From assembly GCA_022829145.1 (NCBI GenBank), contig CM040743.1, positions 29,253,646 to 29,317,645 on the forward strand: a stretch of DNA of 64,000 nucleotides, written 5' to 3'. A model generated the notes under the pieces. It was not told where the DNA came from and ran no database searches. It worked only from the letters and a program-made list of their open reading frames with translations. The position numbers and the translations under genes were made by a program. The stretch comes from Albula goreensis. Its lineage: Eukaryota > Chordata > Actinopteri > Albuliformes > Albulidae. Below, piece after piece: positions 11,841-23,540 of this stretch (positions are counted from its first letter, which is position 1; each line of letters begins with the position of its first letter).

Positions 11841-12920
11841 CAGTCAGGTCCATAAGTATTTGAATAGTGATACAACTGTCATCGTTTGGCACCAAAGGTC
11901 TAGAATTGGTTTCTATAGTGGATTTGCATTTTAAAGCTGTTGTTAACCCTCAATATGAAGTCCGATGAGGTGTCACTGCCAGTGAAGCAAGCCATAATTT
12001 GGCTGAAAAGCCAAAACAAACCATCAGAGAGACTGCAAAAACAATCATCCATGAGCTCATCCATTAGGTATGGACAAATCAACTGTTTGGTACAAGTACC
12101 AAGAAAGAAAGCACTGGTGAGCTCAGGAACACCAAAAGGCCCGGAAGACCATGGAAAACAACTGTGGTGGATGACCTAAGAGTTCATTCCCTGGTGAAGA
12201 CAAATCCCTTCACAACAGTTGGCCAGATCAAAGACACCCTCCATGAGGTAGGAATATCTGTGTCGAGTCAACAATCAAGAGAAGACTTCACCAGAATAAA
12301 TACAGAGGGTTTACCACAAGATGTAAACCACTGATAAATCTTAAATCAGGAAGGCCAGTTTAGAGTTTGCCAAACAAACATCCAAAAAAGTACAGTTCTG
12401 CAACAACATACTATGGACAGATGAGACAAAGATCAACTTGTAGCAGAATGATGGGAAAAGTGTTGAGAAGGGAAGGAACTGCTCATGACATTAAGCACAC
12501 CACCTCATCAGTGAAGAAAAGTGGAGGTAGTGCTATGGCATGGACATGTATCGCTGCCATTGGAACTGGTTCTCTTGTATTTATTGATGTGACTACTGAC
12601 AAAAGTGGCAGGATGAATTCTGAAGTGTTTCCGGCTGTATTATCTGCTTAGATCCAGCCAAATGCAACCCAAGGCTTTTTAAAGGCAAAGAAGTGGAATG
12701 TTCTGCAATGGCCAAGTCAAGTCAATCATCTGACCTGAATCCAATTGAGCATGCTTTTCACTTGCTGAAGGCAAAACTAAAGGCAAAACACCCCATGAAC
12801 AAGCAGGAACTGAAGACGGAGCCGGCAGCAAGTAAACCAGGTGCGGAACCCGGCATCTGGTGGTGTCTATGAGTTCTAGACTTCAGGCAGTCATTGACTG
12901 CAAAGGATTTACAACCAAGG
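11841..12920 (+). mobile_element. Tc1-like DNA transposon, decayed and 3'-truncated
   Basis: The 5' terminus CAGTCAGGTCCATAAGTATT is preceded by TA (11839-11840), the Tc1/mariner target site, and matches a Tc1-like family abundant in teleosts. The body follows the usual order: 5' untranslated region, helix-turn-helix DNA-binding part, then the DDE catalytic part. Family similarity stops near 12920, at the sequence for the transposase C-terminus ('caaaggatttacaacca'). The 3' terminal inverted repeat is missing, so the copy cannot be mobilised as a unit. It abuts a scrap of hAT transposase, suggesting the 3' end was lost by deletion or a later rearrangement. Confidence 0.9.
11953..12912 (+). 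pseudogene. Tc1-like transposase pseudogene
   Basis: The product would have cut and joined transposon ends in the nucleus. Visible pieces, in order, are the N-terminal helix-turn-helix (SLPVKQAIIWLKSQNK, from about 11973), the Arg/Pro-rich linker (near 12140), VVDDL.VHSLVKTNPFTT (about 12166-12225), the first catalytic Asp in WTDETK (12414-12431), TAHDIKHTTSSVK, GSLVFID, and the third acidic residue in DLNPIE (12732-12749). Several frameshifts and stops interrupt the frame. The segment holding the second catalytic Asp is deleted: sequence jumps from the QPNA region (about 12660) to the AKKW region (about 12690). The longest surviving open piece is 12367-12651. Non-functional. Confidence 0.9.
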
Positions 12921-12934
12921 ATATGGGGGGACTA

Positions 12935-13034
12935 TGTATCCTGAATGAACTTGGATTATAACACAAGCTTGCAGCAATAACAGTGGACTATGCTTCAAAC
13001 ATGGATGTTGTTCTGAAAGCTATTCAGCATATCT
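12935..13034 (+). pseudogene. hAT transposase fragment (ZBED-like)
   Basis: The frame from 12965 reads KLAAITVDYASNMDVVLKAI. This matches the conserved 'VTVDNASNM' block of the RNase H-like catalytic domain of hAT transposases, here with Tyr for the usual Asn after Asp. Upstream, ILNELGL precedes an in-frame stop, and another stop follows at 13034. Only about 100 bp survive, directly after the truncated Tc1 element. No hAT termini are visible, so this is an isolated relic. Confidence 0.6.
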
Positions 13035-13365
13035 GAGGGGACCTGGAACCATTAAGTCTCCAATTTGCACCACTAAGTCTCCACCCTGACTGAGCAAGCA
13101 TATAAAAGGTTTTCTGGGCATGGGCATGGCGAGGGGGCTTGTAAAATATGTAGCACAGTTTTCCCTGTATCACAAGATACAGCCCCATTAGAACTAGAGT
13201 TGTTCCCATGGTTAAAGACTGGTTCTTTATGCTTGCAAGAGAAATATATCACAACCTGGTGGCAAGTGTGTGCATGTGTGAGACACAAAGACAGATGGGG
13301 GAGGGGTTAGTTATGCAAAGGTTAGTTATGATGCAAACATCAATCAAGGTTTCAAAGCATGGGAA
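13035..13365. other. Short non-coding stretch
   Basis: It contains overlapping open frames of 60-80 codons on both strands and no recognisable feature. Confidence 0.5.
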
Positions 13366-13600
13366 AATCCATTGCATTCTTTTTATTGTTGGGGTCTGTG
13401 AGACCCCAAACAGAACCAATGTGAGTTTATCTGTAGAGGACGAGTGAAACATGCCATCGACTCAAAACCATGTTTATAAGCTGTTATAATAATATTAGGA
13501 CAAGTCATGAAGTATCAAGCTGGTAAAATAATTTTAAATATGTTTTTTGAGCTGTTGAAGAGGCTCTGGGGTCTCACAGGCCCCAAACAGAAGATAAGGG
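13366..13600. mobile_element. piggyBac-like MITE with subterminal hairpins
   Basis: The right end reads 'aacagaagataaggg' followed by TTAA (13601-13604), the piggyBac target site. A short palindrome, ggggtctgtgagacccc (13391-13407), recurs in inverted form near the right end (about 13567-13585: tggggtctcacaggcccc). Reverse complementing the right end therefore gives the left-end order: T-rich terminus, tgtt, ggggtctgtgagacccc. The left TTAA is not intact. About 235 bp and no open frame. A Tc1-type or unknown MITE is possible. Confidence 0.45.
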
Positions 13601-13604
13601 TTAA

Positions 13605-14240
13605 AATACTGTGTATGTCCCCACATACACAGCGTTTCTTTATCATATATTGGCTGTTGACCAACCAAGAATTGCACAGTCAATCAGAAACACATGGCTA
13701 ATGGCTAATGGCTTCTGTTTTGAACTTTGAAGTTCACAGCTCAGTGCCTGAAACTGATGGTGGAAATGGCCAGATGTTCAGAAATACAATATCAGAGATG
13801 TCAGATGAGTATCAGCAAGCTTTTCCACTTTTATGTGCGTTCAGAGTTATTTGTGGCACACTTCAAGCTATGTTTTCATTCGTTTACCATTCAGATTATT
13901 TGTTTGTTTTTTTATGAGTTTGTTGATTGTCGTTCAGATGATTTAAATGGCAAGCGGATAGCAAGGCAGGCAGCACCCTCATAAGCCAGCATTCTCTGTT
14001 GCCACTTGGTAAAAGAGGAGTGGAATCAAAATGTAACATTTAAATGTAAATTGCTCTTTGTATGTTTGTGTATTTCAAATGAAAAGAGCACTTTTCCCCA
14101 TCACTGCTGTGCATTTGCGTCAAGCATCAAGACAAAACTTGGACTCATCTCTATGAAAAATACTAGGTATACTTCTGCAAGCACTATTTATTACTTCATA
14201 GAATATATGGCAATTGGTTATGTTATACACTTACAAAATA
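13605..14240. other. Non-coding stretch
   Basis: Overlapping open frames of 64-99 codons lie here without recognisable domains. A tandem 'atggctaatggct' duplication lies at about 13693-13713. Nothing else is seen. Confidence 0.5.
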
Positions 14241-14571
14241 CAGGATCCCCTCGGTTACGACGGTCTCGAGTTACGTCATTTCGTGGTTACGACGCACTTC
14301 CATAAATTACTTAAAAAACCTAGTTTCGACTTAAGCGGTTTGGTTCGTAAATACGACCACAGAAATAAAGGTAAGAAATTGTTCTCTCTCTTTTTTTTTA
14401 CTACTGTTTCATTTAATTACTTTATTTTATATGTCCTTCATATGTTGTGTGTACAGTGTGAGTGACTTAAGGTGTTAATTTAGTTATAATTTAGGTATAA
14501 ATTCCGACTTACGTAGAAAATCGACTTACGACACGTTGTTGGAACTGAACTCGTTCGTAAGTCGAGGACTG
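14241..14571 (+). mobile_element. Tigger-like MITE family B, copy 1 (331 bp)
   Basis: The element begins CAGGATCCCCTCGGTTACG after TA (14239-14240) and ends with the inverse of CAGTCCTCGACTTACG before TA (14572-14573), so the TA duplication is intact. Subterminal sequence is rich in 'gacttacg' and 'gttacga' motifs typical of pogo/Tigger-derived MITEs. The interior includes aaataaaggtaag and a T-rich stretch, with no transposase. A second full copy in reverse orientation lies at 22833-23164. The two match nearly throughout, for example 'acgacgcact' and 'cataaattacttaaaaaacc'. Confidence 0.85.
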
Positions 14572-17500
14572 TATATCATTATTTCACACAGTTTTAAATG
14601 TGATGTGATGCTAATTTTCCTCTCTAGCTCTCAGAGCATGAGGGCAATGATGAACACAGGACAAAGGGGAAAATGAGAGAGATACTCTGCCCCTGCCATT
14701 ACAGTTGTCAACCTGTGCCCTGGCCTCCTCTACTCCCTGTGAGTATATATACAGTAAATTGTTAAGTAATAAAATGTATATTACTTCTGTTGTATATTAC
14801 TTCTATTACTTCTGAAATGTTGCTTTTCCTCGAAATCACAAAAAGTATCGATAAACAGATCAATAAAGACTTGATTAATTTAATCATTCACAGGCCGTCA
14901 TTTTTTTTTTTTTTTCCCCCAGAGGTAATATTTGCATGTGGGTTCCTGATTATCTACTTTTTTCAACTTTTGTCATTGCAGTATATTTTTATGCTTTTTG
15001 TCCACACCAGAGGGGGTGTTCAATTCCTCTTGGCACAGTGGCCACACCTGCCATTGCCCCACATTTCATTGATTTTGAAACAGAAGAAATTATATCTTTG
15101 ATCATGTTTTGTAAAATGTCATGTAAGAGTAATGATAGATATTGTATAAAAACACCTCAGGGTCCACATTTCCTGAAAACATGTTTCTCTTTATATTGTT
15201 AATATGCCACTAAAATTGTAGTTATTTTTCCCAGGTGAAGTCTTACTTTGTACTTTCATGTTTTCTGTCATTTTCACAATGAGTCTCAGAATAACTAAGA
15301 TGTTCAAAATTACTAGTGCCAGCAATTACCATATCATATCAACTGCAGTTTAATTTAATGCAAAAGTATTCTTCAATTACTGACATATTACCAGTATGTT
15401 TTCAAGTTAGTTTCAGCATTTTATTGCGCCTGTATACATACAGCTCCTGTGAATTTAGCAATTACCAACTCAATTATTAAAGCAGCGTTTTATCATACAT
15501 TTAGAGTTTTATACAACTTATGAGTTTTATACTCTGTCATATACACAGAGATTTCACATGGACGTAATTGGATGGTTATGTTGAATTTGATTATTAAACG
15601 GTGTGTGTGTGTGCATGTGCATGTGAGTGTGTTCGTGTTCTTTCTTCAGTCAATAAAAAATGAGTTGAAGTGATGTTTATCATATAAGATTGTGCATTGT
15701 GCTCAGCAGATGCTCTGCAGTTAGTCAACCACACGGACAATGCAGGCACACAACAATTTGGGTTTATCAGATATTTCTACTCCTTTTCTCAGCAGTCACT
15801 TTTCCTGGCACAAAGGACCTGAGAACAAAGACTTCAAAGAAAGCATGACAAAAACTGAACATGCCGACCATGCTGCTTTCTTTGAGCGAAGAGCTGTATT
15901 GATGCTTTTCTTGAGCTAATGTCGGCATTGTAGATAATGTCCCTGGGGTGACCCACAGCTGTGTGAGTGCGAGTTGTAGTACCCTTAAGACTAGGAAAGC
16001 ATACATATTTAAATGGTTTGCTACATATTTCAACATTTAGCATGTAAATATTTACATTAAAGATGTGTTTGGTTGTATAAATCTTTCATTTATCAGTGAA
16101 GAAAATATATCCTTTTGAGAATAAGTCAGGGAAGTACTCTGTATACTATCATGAGAGGTGAGTTAAACATTCATTTTAAATTATGATAATCCACAGAGGT
16201 TTAAAATGGAGGCATATACAAAACTGTGACTGTAATGTAATGTGTGTTTTGCATAAGTAAGTCATGTTCATATATATGCTCTGTGTCCTGATTTCCTTTT
16301 AACAAGGAAAGAACCGAACCTTGTCACAAAATGGCAGAGGAGCAGGAAGTGTCTTAGCCCCTCATCCAAGGAATGCTTTTATCTCAAGAAAACAAGGTGA
16401 ACTTCTCAATAAAGTTGCTCTGTTACTATTAATAAAAACTGTCAGCTGGTGTCAGTGGGGTTAGGGAACTGGGTGGATGTATTTCATTTTGTTTTACTCC
16501 ATGGACAAAGTGTCTGAATTGTTCTAGTAGATTTATGGGAACATAAACCAGTAATTGCAACATGGTACCTGGTAAATAATAGTAATAAATGAGTATAATT
16601 TCACAAAATAACAAAAGAACATCAAATAAAATAACATTTGGACAGAAGTGACAACTGTACAATACACAGCTCATCAGATACTTTCTAGCCAATATATAAT
16701 ATTAGAGAAATGTAGTAAAAGCATCTCGAGGGAGCAGTGATAACTTTTTTCATAATCATAATTTTTTTCATAAGGGAACAGGCTCTGAAGTAGTCCACTC
16801 ACACTGTCCCTGCAACATCCTGTTTCTGCGGCACATAAAATTCATCCACCATATTGTAAAAGACATCATTCTAAAGAACAGTTGCCATTTTCAGGATTGT
16901 CACAATCCCCATATTGCTCATCAACTTCAAATCTTAAAACCATTGCTGTATTGCACTGTTAAGTTTTATTGCAATGCGCTATTGTGTATTGGTCTTCATA
17001 AAGCATTCACCTGCTATATCTTAGCATTGTGTTTCAACCAAAATAGTAAATTAGCAGTCTTTTGATTCTGAAAAAGGGTAAGACACCAACAGGGTCTAAA
17101 TTATATATTTTTAATTTTACCTTCAAAGGCGTATTCATCTTGACATTTTTAGCTACATTTTATATATAGTTTGAAAATAGTGTAGCACAAAGATACAAAT
17201 TAATAGTTAAGTAGACTGTACAAAACTCATTTTGTAGAAACGATTTTCCTCGTGTCATGAAATATATTTTTGTACATATTACAAATATAATACAACTAGT
17301 TACTGTGCAAATGAGGGGCCATAACTCTTCCATCTATTCAGATGAGTCATACGGCATCACTCTGGTTCCATTTTACAATTATTTCTTCAGGTAAAACCGG
17401 AAGTTAGTTATGCTGGAGTGGTTGTTTAAAGGGTGGTGGGAAATTCAGGAGATCATGCAGCCAACAAGATGGTCTCACAAATGCTCTCTCATCAGATGGC

Positions 17501-20500
17501 CAGATGTACACCTGATTTTTTATTTGGTTATTTGACCATGACTCTTTTTAAAGGGGGACTGCATCTTTAAGGCACACAGTGAGTCAGGATTCTGGTTTAA
17601 CATCACATCCAAAGGATACAAGGATGTAAGCCTTGGCTCAGCCTATGGCTCAGAGTCCATCCACTGTCCTTGCCCTCCAGTCTCAGTAAAAACATGCTAG
17701 TGCACCCCAGGTGATGCTGAATGAGAAGGCTCTGCAGTGCCGATTCATTTATTTCCCAATTCATTTATTTCATATTATTTCCGAGCTACACAACATCCAT
17801 TCAATGCATAAAATTAATCAAATTTCATTGTAAACCTTTTTCAAGAAAGTCACAGGACACCTTTTCCAATTATTTCCTGCAACGGAAGACAATTGTGTGC
17901 ACTATAATGAGTCAATTAAGATAGTGAAACCTCAAAGACAAATGCATTATGCCTCTGAAACTTAAGACCTATTAGCTTTGGCTCTAGCAGTTTAGATTAG
18001 CTGTTGAAATGTGATTGGCTGGATAAGACTGAACCCTTTTGCAGTGCAAAATGGGAGAAGGGAGTAGTTGGGGACATTTACAAAATGTTGGGCTAGATTC
18101 AACCAAATAAATTTTTCCACTTTCAGGGTAAACCAGCTCCTTCATAGGAATCTGCCCTTTTAAGTCTGAAAATCCATGAGGTCGGAAGACATGTGGTCTG
18201 AAGGCAGGCCATATTCTTTAAAAAATGGAGCAAACACACATTCTTCAATTAATTTTTTTGTCTCCAACTTTACAATCCACATTTGTTTTTAATAAAAAAT
18301 AATTAACCCACTCAAAGAAACTGAGTCCATTAAATGAGGAATGGTATCATACTTCTCACATATGGCCCAACCATATTTCAAAATACTTCCACAGAAAAAT
18401 ATAATTCTACCACTAACATTAATTTACTGTGTAGATTATGAATTACAGAAATCCACCAAATAAATGTGATTTTATAACCTGTATTCCATTTTGTAATAAA
18501 TAAGGAGTTTCACATTTTACAGACAGCATGCAATGTAACTTGCTTCTGATTAAAGCAAAGGATGAAAGGGTCAAGCTGAAAGACTAAAAATACACTGCAG
18601 CTTACGATAAAACATAGTATTATAGCCTGAGTACGATGCTACAATCATTAAATTACATTACAATAATTTATCTTATGTAGAATGACTCTCAGTTTTGGAA
18701 AATTCAGCTGTGGATTCAGATGGTTAATATCTGCCAACAGCTTTCCCAGACCAGCAAGTAACATCACTAGAGCACTGATGCAATTTAGCATAATATTGTC
18801 AACATAATTCAGACATTTCAACATTATGGGTGGGATTCAATCATTGTTTGTCCATAACTTTGGCTCATAATTTAATCCAACGGTTCATTTTTATCTTCAC
18901 CGATACGGTTTGGTGAGTTCAAGGATCATTAAAATTTGCTTGCCAGAATGTTCTTTTTAGAGAGAGAAAAAAATCAGTTGTCCGTTAAATTTAATGGGAA
19001 ATGCTGACTGAATCTCAGCCAAATGTACTATTTTAATGCGCTGATGAACTGGGTTAGCCATAGGATGAGACATTTTGCTTGCTATTTGCCACTGGAGACA
19101 GTTCATCTTTGGATCTGGCAAGCATAGCCTGGACACAATGAAATAAACTTCAAGGGCATATGTTATTTAGTTTGTTTTAATTATAAAAATACATTCAAAA
19201 GGTTTTCTTGTCTCCAATAAAATAGAAAAAGGTAACTTTTGTTGTAAAGTAAGTTTTTTTGAGTAGCTTCTGTCCTTAAAAAAATAGAAGGCCAGGATTC
19301 TTTCAACATTTGTCCTTACCTTTTACCTACAATTGAATATGAGGAGCGTAATGAGTATATAAAGTATTAGTATATAAGTAAACAGATTGGCGAGTTAATT
19401 TTCATGATTGCTGACCTCACCAAACTGTGCTCTTTAAGATAAAAATGAATGCCTGCAGTTAATTGTGAGCATAAGTCAACGATAACTATCGTCTGAATCC
19501 TGACCATTTTTGTAACTACTGAGATTCCATACTGAGATGTGTGCTGTAATGGTTTGTTTGGGTTATGAGACAGCTTGCTGGATTTTATAACCATTATCAC
19601 TGACTGTAATATATGAAATGAGGTGTAATTTAAGTTAGGATTTTGTAGGAAAATTCAATGAATAACAACATCAATGAGGTTATTAGTTTAGATTACGGGG
19701 CAAGATATTAAAGTAAATTACATGTGTTTATACTTAGTTCTATAATTATATAATCTTTGTGTGTTTGAGTGATGAAAATGTTTACAATAAAATATTATGC
19801 TGCAGACTAGAAATAAATGATGGAATTAAAGGGTTAATAATTTATAAATAAAGAAGCAAGGGTAAACTCGGTCTTTATCTATCTGCACATGCCTGCAGTC
19901 GGGAGGGAACGTTTGTAGATGTGTGAATGTCCTTCCACTAATATCCACCATCCTAATGTCGAAACCATCACTTGCATTGCTGCTTCATTTGTCCTGGGAT
20001 GCTTTCTGGATAAGATCGGGGATGGTAGGCGAAGCTAATTCACAGGGTCATTAAGCACCATCAGTTTAGCCAGCAATGCAATTCCTCCCAAAGCTTAAAA
20101 TACAATGAATGAAGACTGAGAGAATCCTTTATATCCATCACACTGTAACAACAGCCCAGCGTTTGTGCTGAAAGAGTGACCTGTTCATTTTCACCATCAT
20201 TACTGCTTTTCATTAAGCCTTCCCGAAGATAGTTTTTTTCAGGGCACATTTACAAGGGATAATAACAGAATATAAGCACATGCAGAGACATATAGATGAA
20301 TGGAAAACAATTATAAACATTTGTATTATGGTTAATTAAAGAAAATTGTTTATAAGTAAGGCACGGACAATACATAAAGTTTGCATTCATTAGTAAATAC
20401 GAACTATGACCTGGATTCATTTAACATTCTTCCTGAACTTCTCACAATAATGACAGACAATGGCATTTGTATTGTCTGGGGGCCAACTCATAATCCATCT

Positions 20501-20833
20501 TGCAAATGCACAAGGGAGATTGCTGTCCTTGACAAACAGCAGAAATCACAGATTTAAACACATTTGCCTGGTGACAGGTGAATAATAATAACAAAGCTCT
20601 TACATTTTGGCACCTGTTTGAAATCACTACATATTAGATATCAGGTTGGGGGCTACCTAAATATGCACACCAACCTGTATGCCGCAAGCCTACTGATTCA
20701 CTGTGCAGCAGATGGTTCAGCAGACTTAAGTAACAGCTCTAAAAGATATCAAGAAACTTGATATTTTATTTAAACCCCTCGGTCAACCCAGACCTATTTG
20801 AATTGCACATAATTAAACATCTTATTAAATAAT
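14572..20833. other. Long AT-rich non-coding stretch
   Basis: No gene is supported over about 6.3 kb. Low-complexity items are a T run then C run (14901-14920) and an imperfect GT tract (15601-15631). The segment 17520-17690 contains 'ttctggtttaacatcacatccaaa', faintly like another teleost repeat, too weak to call. The phrase 'aatgctgactgaatc' at about 18999 recurs at about 30923, possibly marking a diverged repeat pair. Everything else is unique AT-rich sequence with open frames of at most 103 codons. Confidence 0.5.
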
Positions 20834-20866
20834 GTATTCACTTAGCAGATGCCCCTTGTCCATTGA
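20834..20866. repeat. Possible fragment of teleost 'tttagcag' repeat
   Basis: The sequence cacttagcagatgccccttg resembles the 'atttagcagacgctcttatc' core seen at 22770 and 50137. It is short and diverged, so it may be chance. Confidence 0.25.
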
Positions 20867-22160
20867 AATTAGCATTTCTTCCATTTTTGAATATCATGCA
20901 TTTGTTTAAATATATAAAGCAAACTTATAATAATACAGAGGTGTTGAATTTATAATCGTCATTGTAACTGAATGAGACATGAGCTGTTCTATTGAGAAAT
21001 GGTTCATTTACAAATTGATCTGCAGGTCACAAAAACAAACGTGTGTGTGTGCGTGTGTATGTAAAATGGCTACCAAACAGGTATGTCTCATGCATTATTT
21101 AAGCGAATAATGTCTTATAACTCAAAGGGGTCAGTTGGCCACATTGTAACCCTGGGGAGTGCCCAGCCAGTTTCATGTGGCAGGTGAAAGATGAGGATGT
21201 GCTTTAGCAGGCTAAATCACCCACCCAATTTCAAAGAAATGCTTGTCCACAGCGAATCCCATTCACCTCTGCAGACTGTTAGCTGCCTCTCAGGCTACTG
21301 AATTAACCTTTCATTCAACAGTCCCATGTTTAATAAGGCCAGCTTTTCAGGTTTTTGAAAAGTGTATGCCGTGTTCAATAATTAAACACTGCTCTCTTTG
21401 AAATAAAATCGATATCACTGCTTTGCCATTATTTGAATGGAGTGGACTTGCTCTGAATGGAGCTGGAGAGTTTTAAAATTGGTACAGTGGCCTTTTCATT
21501 GCCTGCTGCTCAGAGAGGGCCTGTCATGTCATTTGCCGCTGTGTCATTATTTATCTCGACAAGAACCCCAAGAATCAGAGGATGGTTCTTTCAGAGAAAC
21601 CAAAACAGAGCAGACATCAATCACTGTACCCTGAGCGGAATCAGAACCTGGTTCTGAGTCTTGGAATTTGGCCGGGCAAAAGCGTTTTTCGGGTTTCTGA
21701 CACCACCAACGATATTTGCAGCTCTGGCAGAGAAATGGCGGCTGAAGTAATGGCAATTTTTGAGACATTTGTTATGGAAAGGTAATGGAGCCATATACAT
21801 TTAATGAGTGGTGAATGTGAATTAAGATATAGAACCTTCCCTCATGGTACACTAACGATGCTTAGCACGATGTCACAGTCAAGCGCTGTTTTGACAAAGC
21901 ACAGCAGGTGGAGAAAGCTTTAAAGTGCTAATGTGAGACTATCTGGTTCATCAACTAGATTCTCTTGTGCATTCAGCTAATCTGAACTGAATTTCAACAA
22001 ATTCGGACATTTAGAGGTTGTTTCCAAGCGCTCCAACTCATTATGATTAGAAAACTTCTGCTGGGTGGAAAATACAGCAGTTTTGCCATCTGACCATATA
22101 AGCATACGTCTTTCTGCATTGCAAGGCTTCAGCGCTGTTAAATAATCCACTACTTACGGT
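20867..22160. other. Non-coding stretch, partly less AT-rich
   Basis: A short GT-rich tract lies at about 21042-21062. Bases 21120-21790 are mixed in composition, free of low complexity and contain homeodomain-like (aataattaaac) and E-box-like motifs. This texture is often seen in conserved non-coding elements, but conservation cannot be judged from one sequence. Small overlapping open frames (60-73 codons) are not convincing. Confidence 0.35.
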
Positions 22161-22162
22161 AA

Positions 22163-22448
22163 AGGTGACCCTCCCATATCGCGCCTCTCCACATCGCATC
22201 TTCGATTTTTTGTGGGTCGGCAACATACAATTAAGTTATGGGATAACTACCATTTAAAATGTAATTGTCCCTGAAACTGATTAACCTTTTGAGCAATAGA
22301 TAGTGCAGAACTCCAGTCTGGTTTAAAATGTTCACAATGCCCCTGCAAACCCAGCTGGAGGTGCTTGCTTTGATCGCCTAGGGGGGGCCAAATTGTATGT
22401 AGTTTTTCCACTGAGCCCCTAACCCCTGTGATGTGGGGGGGGGTCACC
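22163..22448. mobile_element. Possible small MITE (weak)
   Basis: The left part 'aggtgaccctcccatatcgc' and the right part, reverse complemented ('aggtgacccccccccca'), share a GGTGACCC terminus. CpG-containing sequence at 22176-22203 (atatcgcgcc, catcgcatcttcg) stands out from its surroundings and recalls ends of Tigger-like MITEs. The interior shows no coding sequence, and no target duplication was confirmed. This is a tentative call from short termini. Confidence 0.25.
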
Positions 22449-22769
22449 TGCTCATGTCACTGCATCAGTTAAAGGAATCATAGCATCTAGTGAACAGCTC
22501 AGTGGCTACATGAAAGTATGTTCATTGCTGCATTGAGCTATGCATGAGCAAGACTAGGACTAGTATGTAAAAATAAAAATACTGGGTTGCTTATGCTGGC
22601 ATACAGTATTCAAGTAGTCAAAAATGTTTCAGTACCCCAAAAGGAGTCAGCAGACAAAGAGGGAAGTATGCTGAAAAAATGGTTTAAAGTCTTTCAATGC
22701 TTTCAGTCTTTTAAGGCTATCCAGTTCAACAAAAAGTTTACTCTCATTGAGGGCCTGCTATTCTATTTT

Positions 22770-22815
22770 ACATTTAGGCGTTTAGCAGGCACTCTCATCC
22801 TGACTCACAATACAA
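22770..22815. repeat. Teleost 'tttagcag' short repeat, copy 1
   Basis: The stretch acatttaggcgtttagcagg, then 'cactctcatcctgactcac', corresponds to a short motif widely dispersed in teleost genomes ('catttagcagacgctcttatccag' and so on). A better copy is at 50137-50185. It sits just upstream of a Tigger-like MITE. The parent element is not evident. Confidence 0.5.
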
Positions 22816-22832
22816 CATACTCAAAGAAATTA

Positions 22833-23164
22833 TAGGGGGTCCTCAACTTACATCGAAAATTGGCTTACAACACGTCATAGGAACGAACTTGTTCATAAAC
22901 CGGAATTTATACCTAAATTATACCTAAATTAACACCTTACGTCACTCACACTGTACACACAACACATGAAGGACATATAAAATACAGTAATTAAATGAAA
23001 CAGTAATAAAAAAAAGAGAAAACAATTCCCTACCTTTATTTCTGTGGTCGTATTTACAAACCAAACCACCTTGGTCGAAACTAGGTTTTTTAAGTAATTT
23101 ATGGGAGTGCGTCGTAACCACGAAACAACGTAACTCGAGACCATCGTCACCCGAGGACCTCCTG
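22833..23164 (-). mobile_element. Tigger-like MITE family B, copy 2 (332 bp)
   Basis: In reverse orientation this copy aligns with 14241-14571 over its whole length. The left end (as CAGGAGGTCCTCGGGTGACG on the minus strand) and right end are flanked by TA at 23165-23166 and 22831-22832. At the plus-strand start the first base of CAG has changed to T. It contains no transposase. The minus-strand open frame 22929-23207 crosses it and has no meaning. Confidence 0.85.
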
Positions 23165-23412
23165 TATGTTGCAATGTAAAAATCACATCAAGGGATTTTA
23201 AATACATTTAACCCTCTGTTTTTGTTTTGTTTCAGTTGGACAGTAATATAAATAGCACAACATGTATACACAGCCATGCTGTTGACTTCCAGTTAAGTAA
23301 TGCAACCACCTTCAACTACAGGCACCCTCCCACTCTGAATAGACCTGCATTTGAGTCTTCTTAAGCGCAAAGGTCTCACTTTGGACGAAAATAGTAATTC
23401 GGGCATCACGCC

Positions 23413-23540
23413 CCATAATTTGCATGGAACTCCCATTTGTTTTCAGAGAACACGCCCAGACATTACGCTTCTACACCCCTTTATTACAACAGAGGAAAAG
23501 GTGGCTTTGTGCTTCCGCATTTTGCCTGTTGTGCTGCCGG
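23413..23540 (+). repeat. Unnamed interspersed repeat R1, copy 1
   Basis: About 128 bp match, at roughly 80% by eye, the reverse complement of 56469-56593. Shared phrases are ccataatttgcatgg, ccatttgttttcagagaaca, 'cttctac/atg..ctttattac', 'cttccgcattttgcctgttg' and tgctgccg. In both copies a frame opens at ATG and starts with M-(E/A)-LPFVFREH, then diverges. There is no tail, target duplication or inverted terminus, so the class is unknown. Confidence 0.7.

Noticed and set aside
20834-20866. Confident third copy of the tttagcag repeat
   Set aside because: Only about 15 of 30 positions agree well. Kept as a low-confidence note rather than a finding.
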